The notes beneath the pieces were generated by a model, which searched no databases, was not told where the DNA came from, and saw only the letters and a program-made list of their open reading frames with translations. Below, piece by piece: positions 63,951-64,000 of a DNA stretch of 64,000 nt (position 1 is the first letter of the stretch; every line of letters starts with the position of its first letter). Origin of the DNA: Saprospiraceae bacterium (lineage in GTDB: Bacteria > Bacteroidota > Bacteroidia > Chitinophagales > Saprospiraceae). The stretch covers positions 310,001 to 374,000 of the forward strand of contig JAQXDE010000038.1 of the NCBI GenBank assembly GCA_029251525.1. The letters are read 5' to 3'. Position numbers and translations under genes: made by a program.

Positions 63951-64000
63951 ATGAGTTTTTTAAAGTCAAAAACGTTCAAGTACATTAAGAATTTAATCAT
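63951..64000 (+). CDS. gldL: GldL (start only; continues beyond window)
   Basis: Sixteen codons are visible: MSFLKSKTFKYIKNLI. This is the typical N-terminus of GldL/PorL, the inner-membrane protein that with GldM forms the proton-driven T9SS motor. Position right after gldK supports it. Only the start is present. Confidence 0.75.
   Translation, partial: MSFLKSKTFKYIKNLI

Overview
The window comes from a low-GC Bacteroidota (Bacteroidetes) chromosome, most likely from the Saprospiria/Saprospiraceae side of the phylum; I cannot name a genus. Evidence: Bacteroidetes-type promoters (TAnnTTTG) in front of several genes; type IX secretion (T9SS) genes of the porP/sprF-gldK-gldL kind at the right edge; a secreted M36 peptidase with a T9SS C-terminal sorting domain; a TonB with the PRFPGCE motif; and a zinc-less, Bacteroidetes-style ribosomal protein L32. 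Most of the window is core metabolism and housekeeping in short operons separated by clear intrinsic terminators. I found no tRNA, rRNA, CRISPR, insertion sequence or prophage.

Layout. 1-5.8 kb: end of citrate synthase, Mn/Fe superoxide dismutase, a lipoprotein, CutC, and a three-gene operon of exported thioredoxin-fold proteins. 5.9-12.2 kb: dnaE, then a 514-residue helical-repeat protein facing a 1 kb leader region that encodes a 39-residue peptide with a double-glycine leader. 12.2-19.4 kb: a PIG-L type deacetylase, a decayed DUF5686-like outer membrane gene, accC-accB-efp, and a lipid kinase. 19.5-30.5 kb: an ABC exporter pair, DUF4286, a TPR protein, tonB-vanZ-gcvH, fumC, a decayed YD/RHS-like secreted gene, and an aminotransferase. 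30.8-35.3 kb: DUF177-rpmF, ridA, trpS, a fumarylacetoacetate hydrolase family gene, and metK. 35.3-36.7 kb: a gene-free 1.5 kb stretch with coding remnants and a large two-tier hairpin. 36.7-48.8 kb: an S9 peptidase, an S24/LexA-like repressor with a decayed tandem copy, rlmB/trmH, the M36 T9SS cargo, fdhD, a GH3-family gene and lolA. 49.3-57.2 kb: a compact DUF4956-HlyD-TolC operon and an S9 lipoprotein peptidase lying between lolA and ftsK. 57.4-64 kb: ppx/gppA, a lipoprotein, a PorT-like barrel, a conserved small protein, a metallo-beta-lactamase-fold hydrolase with an apparent ATA start, then porP/sprF, gldK and the first codons of gldL.

How the parts connect. The T9SS genes at the right end would export the M36 peptidase at 41.9 kb, and a decayed gene near 35.4 kb seems to have carried the same sorting signal. 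The three most interesting candidates are: the helical-repeat protein beside a GG-leader peptide with a nine-residue predicted product, which could be a peptide-signalling pair; the DUF4956-HlyD-TolC operon, which has an adaptor and an outer-membrane channel but no recognisable pump; and four separate decayed genes whose lesions can be read directly.
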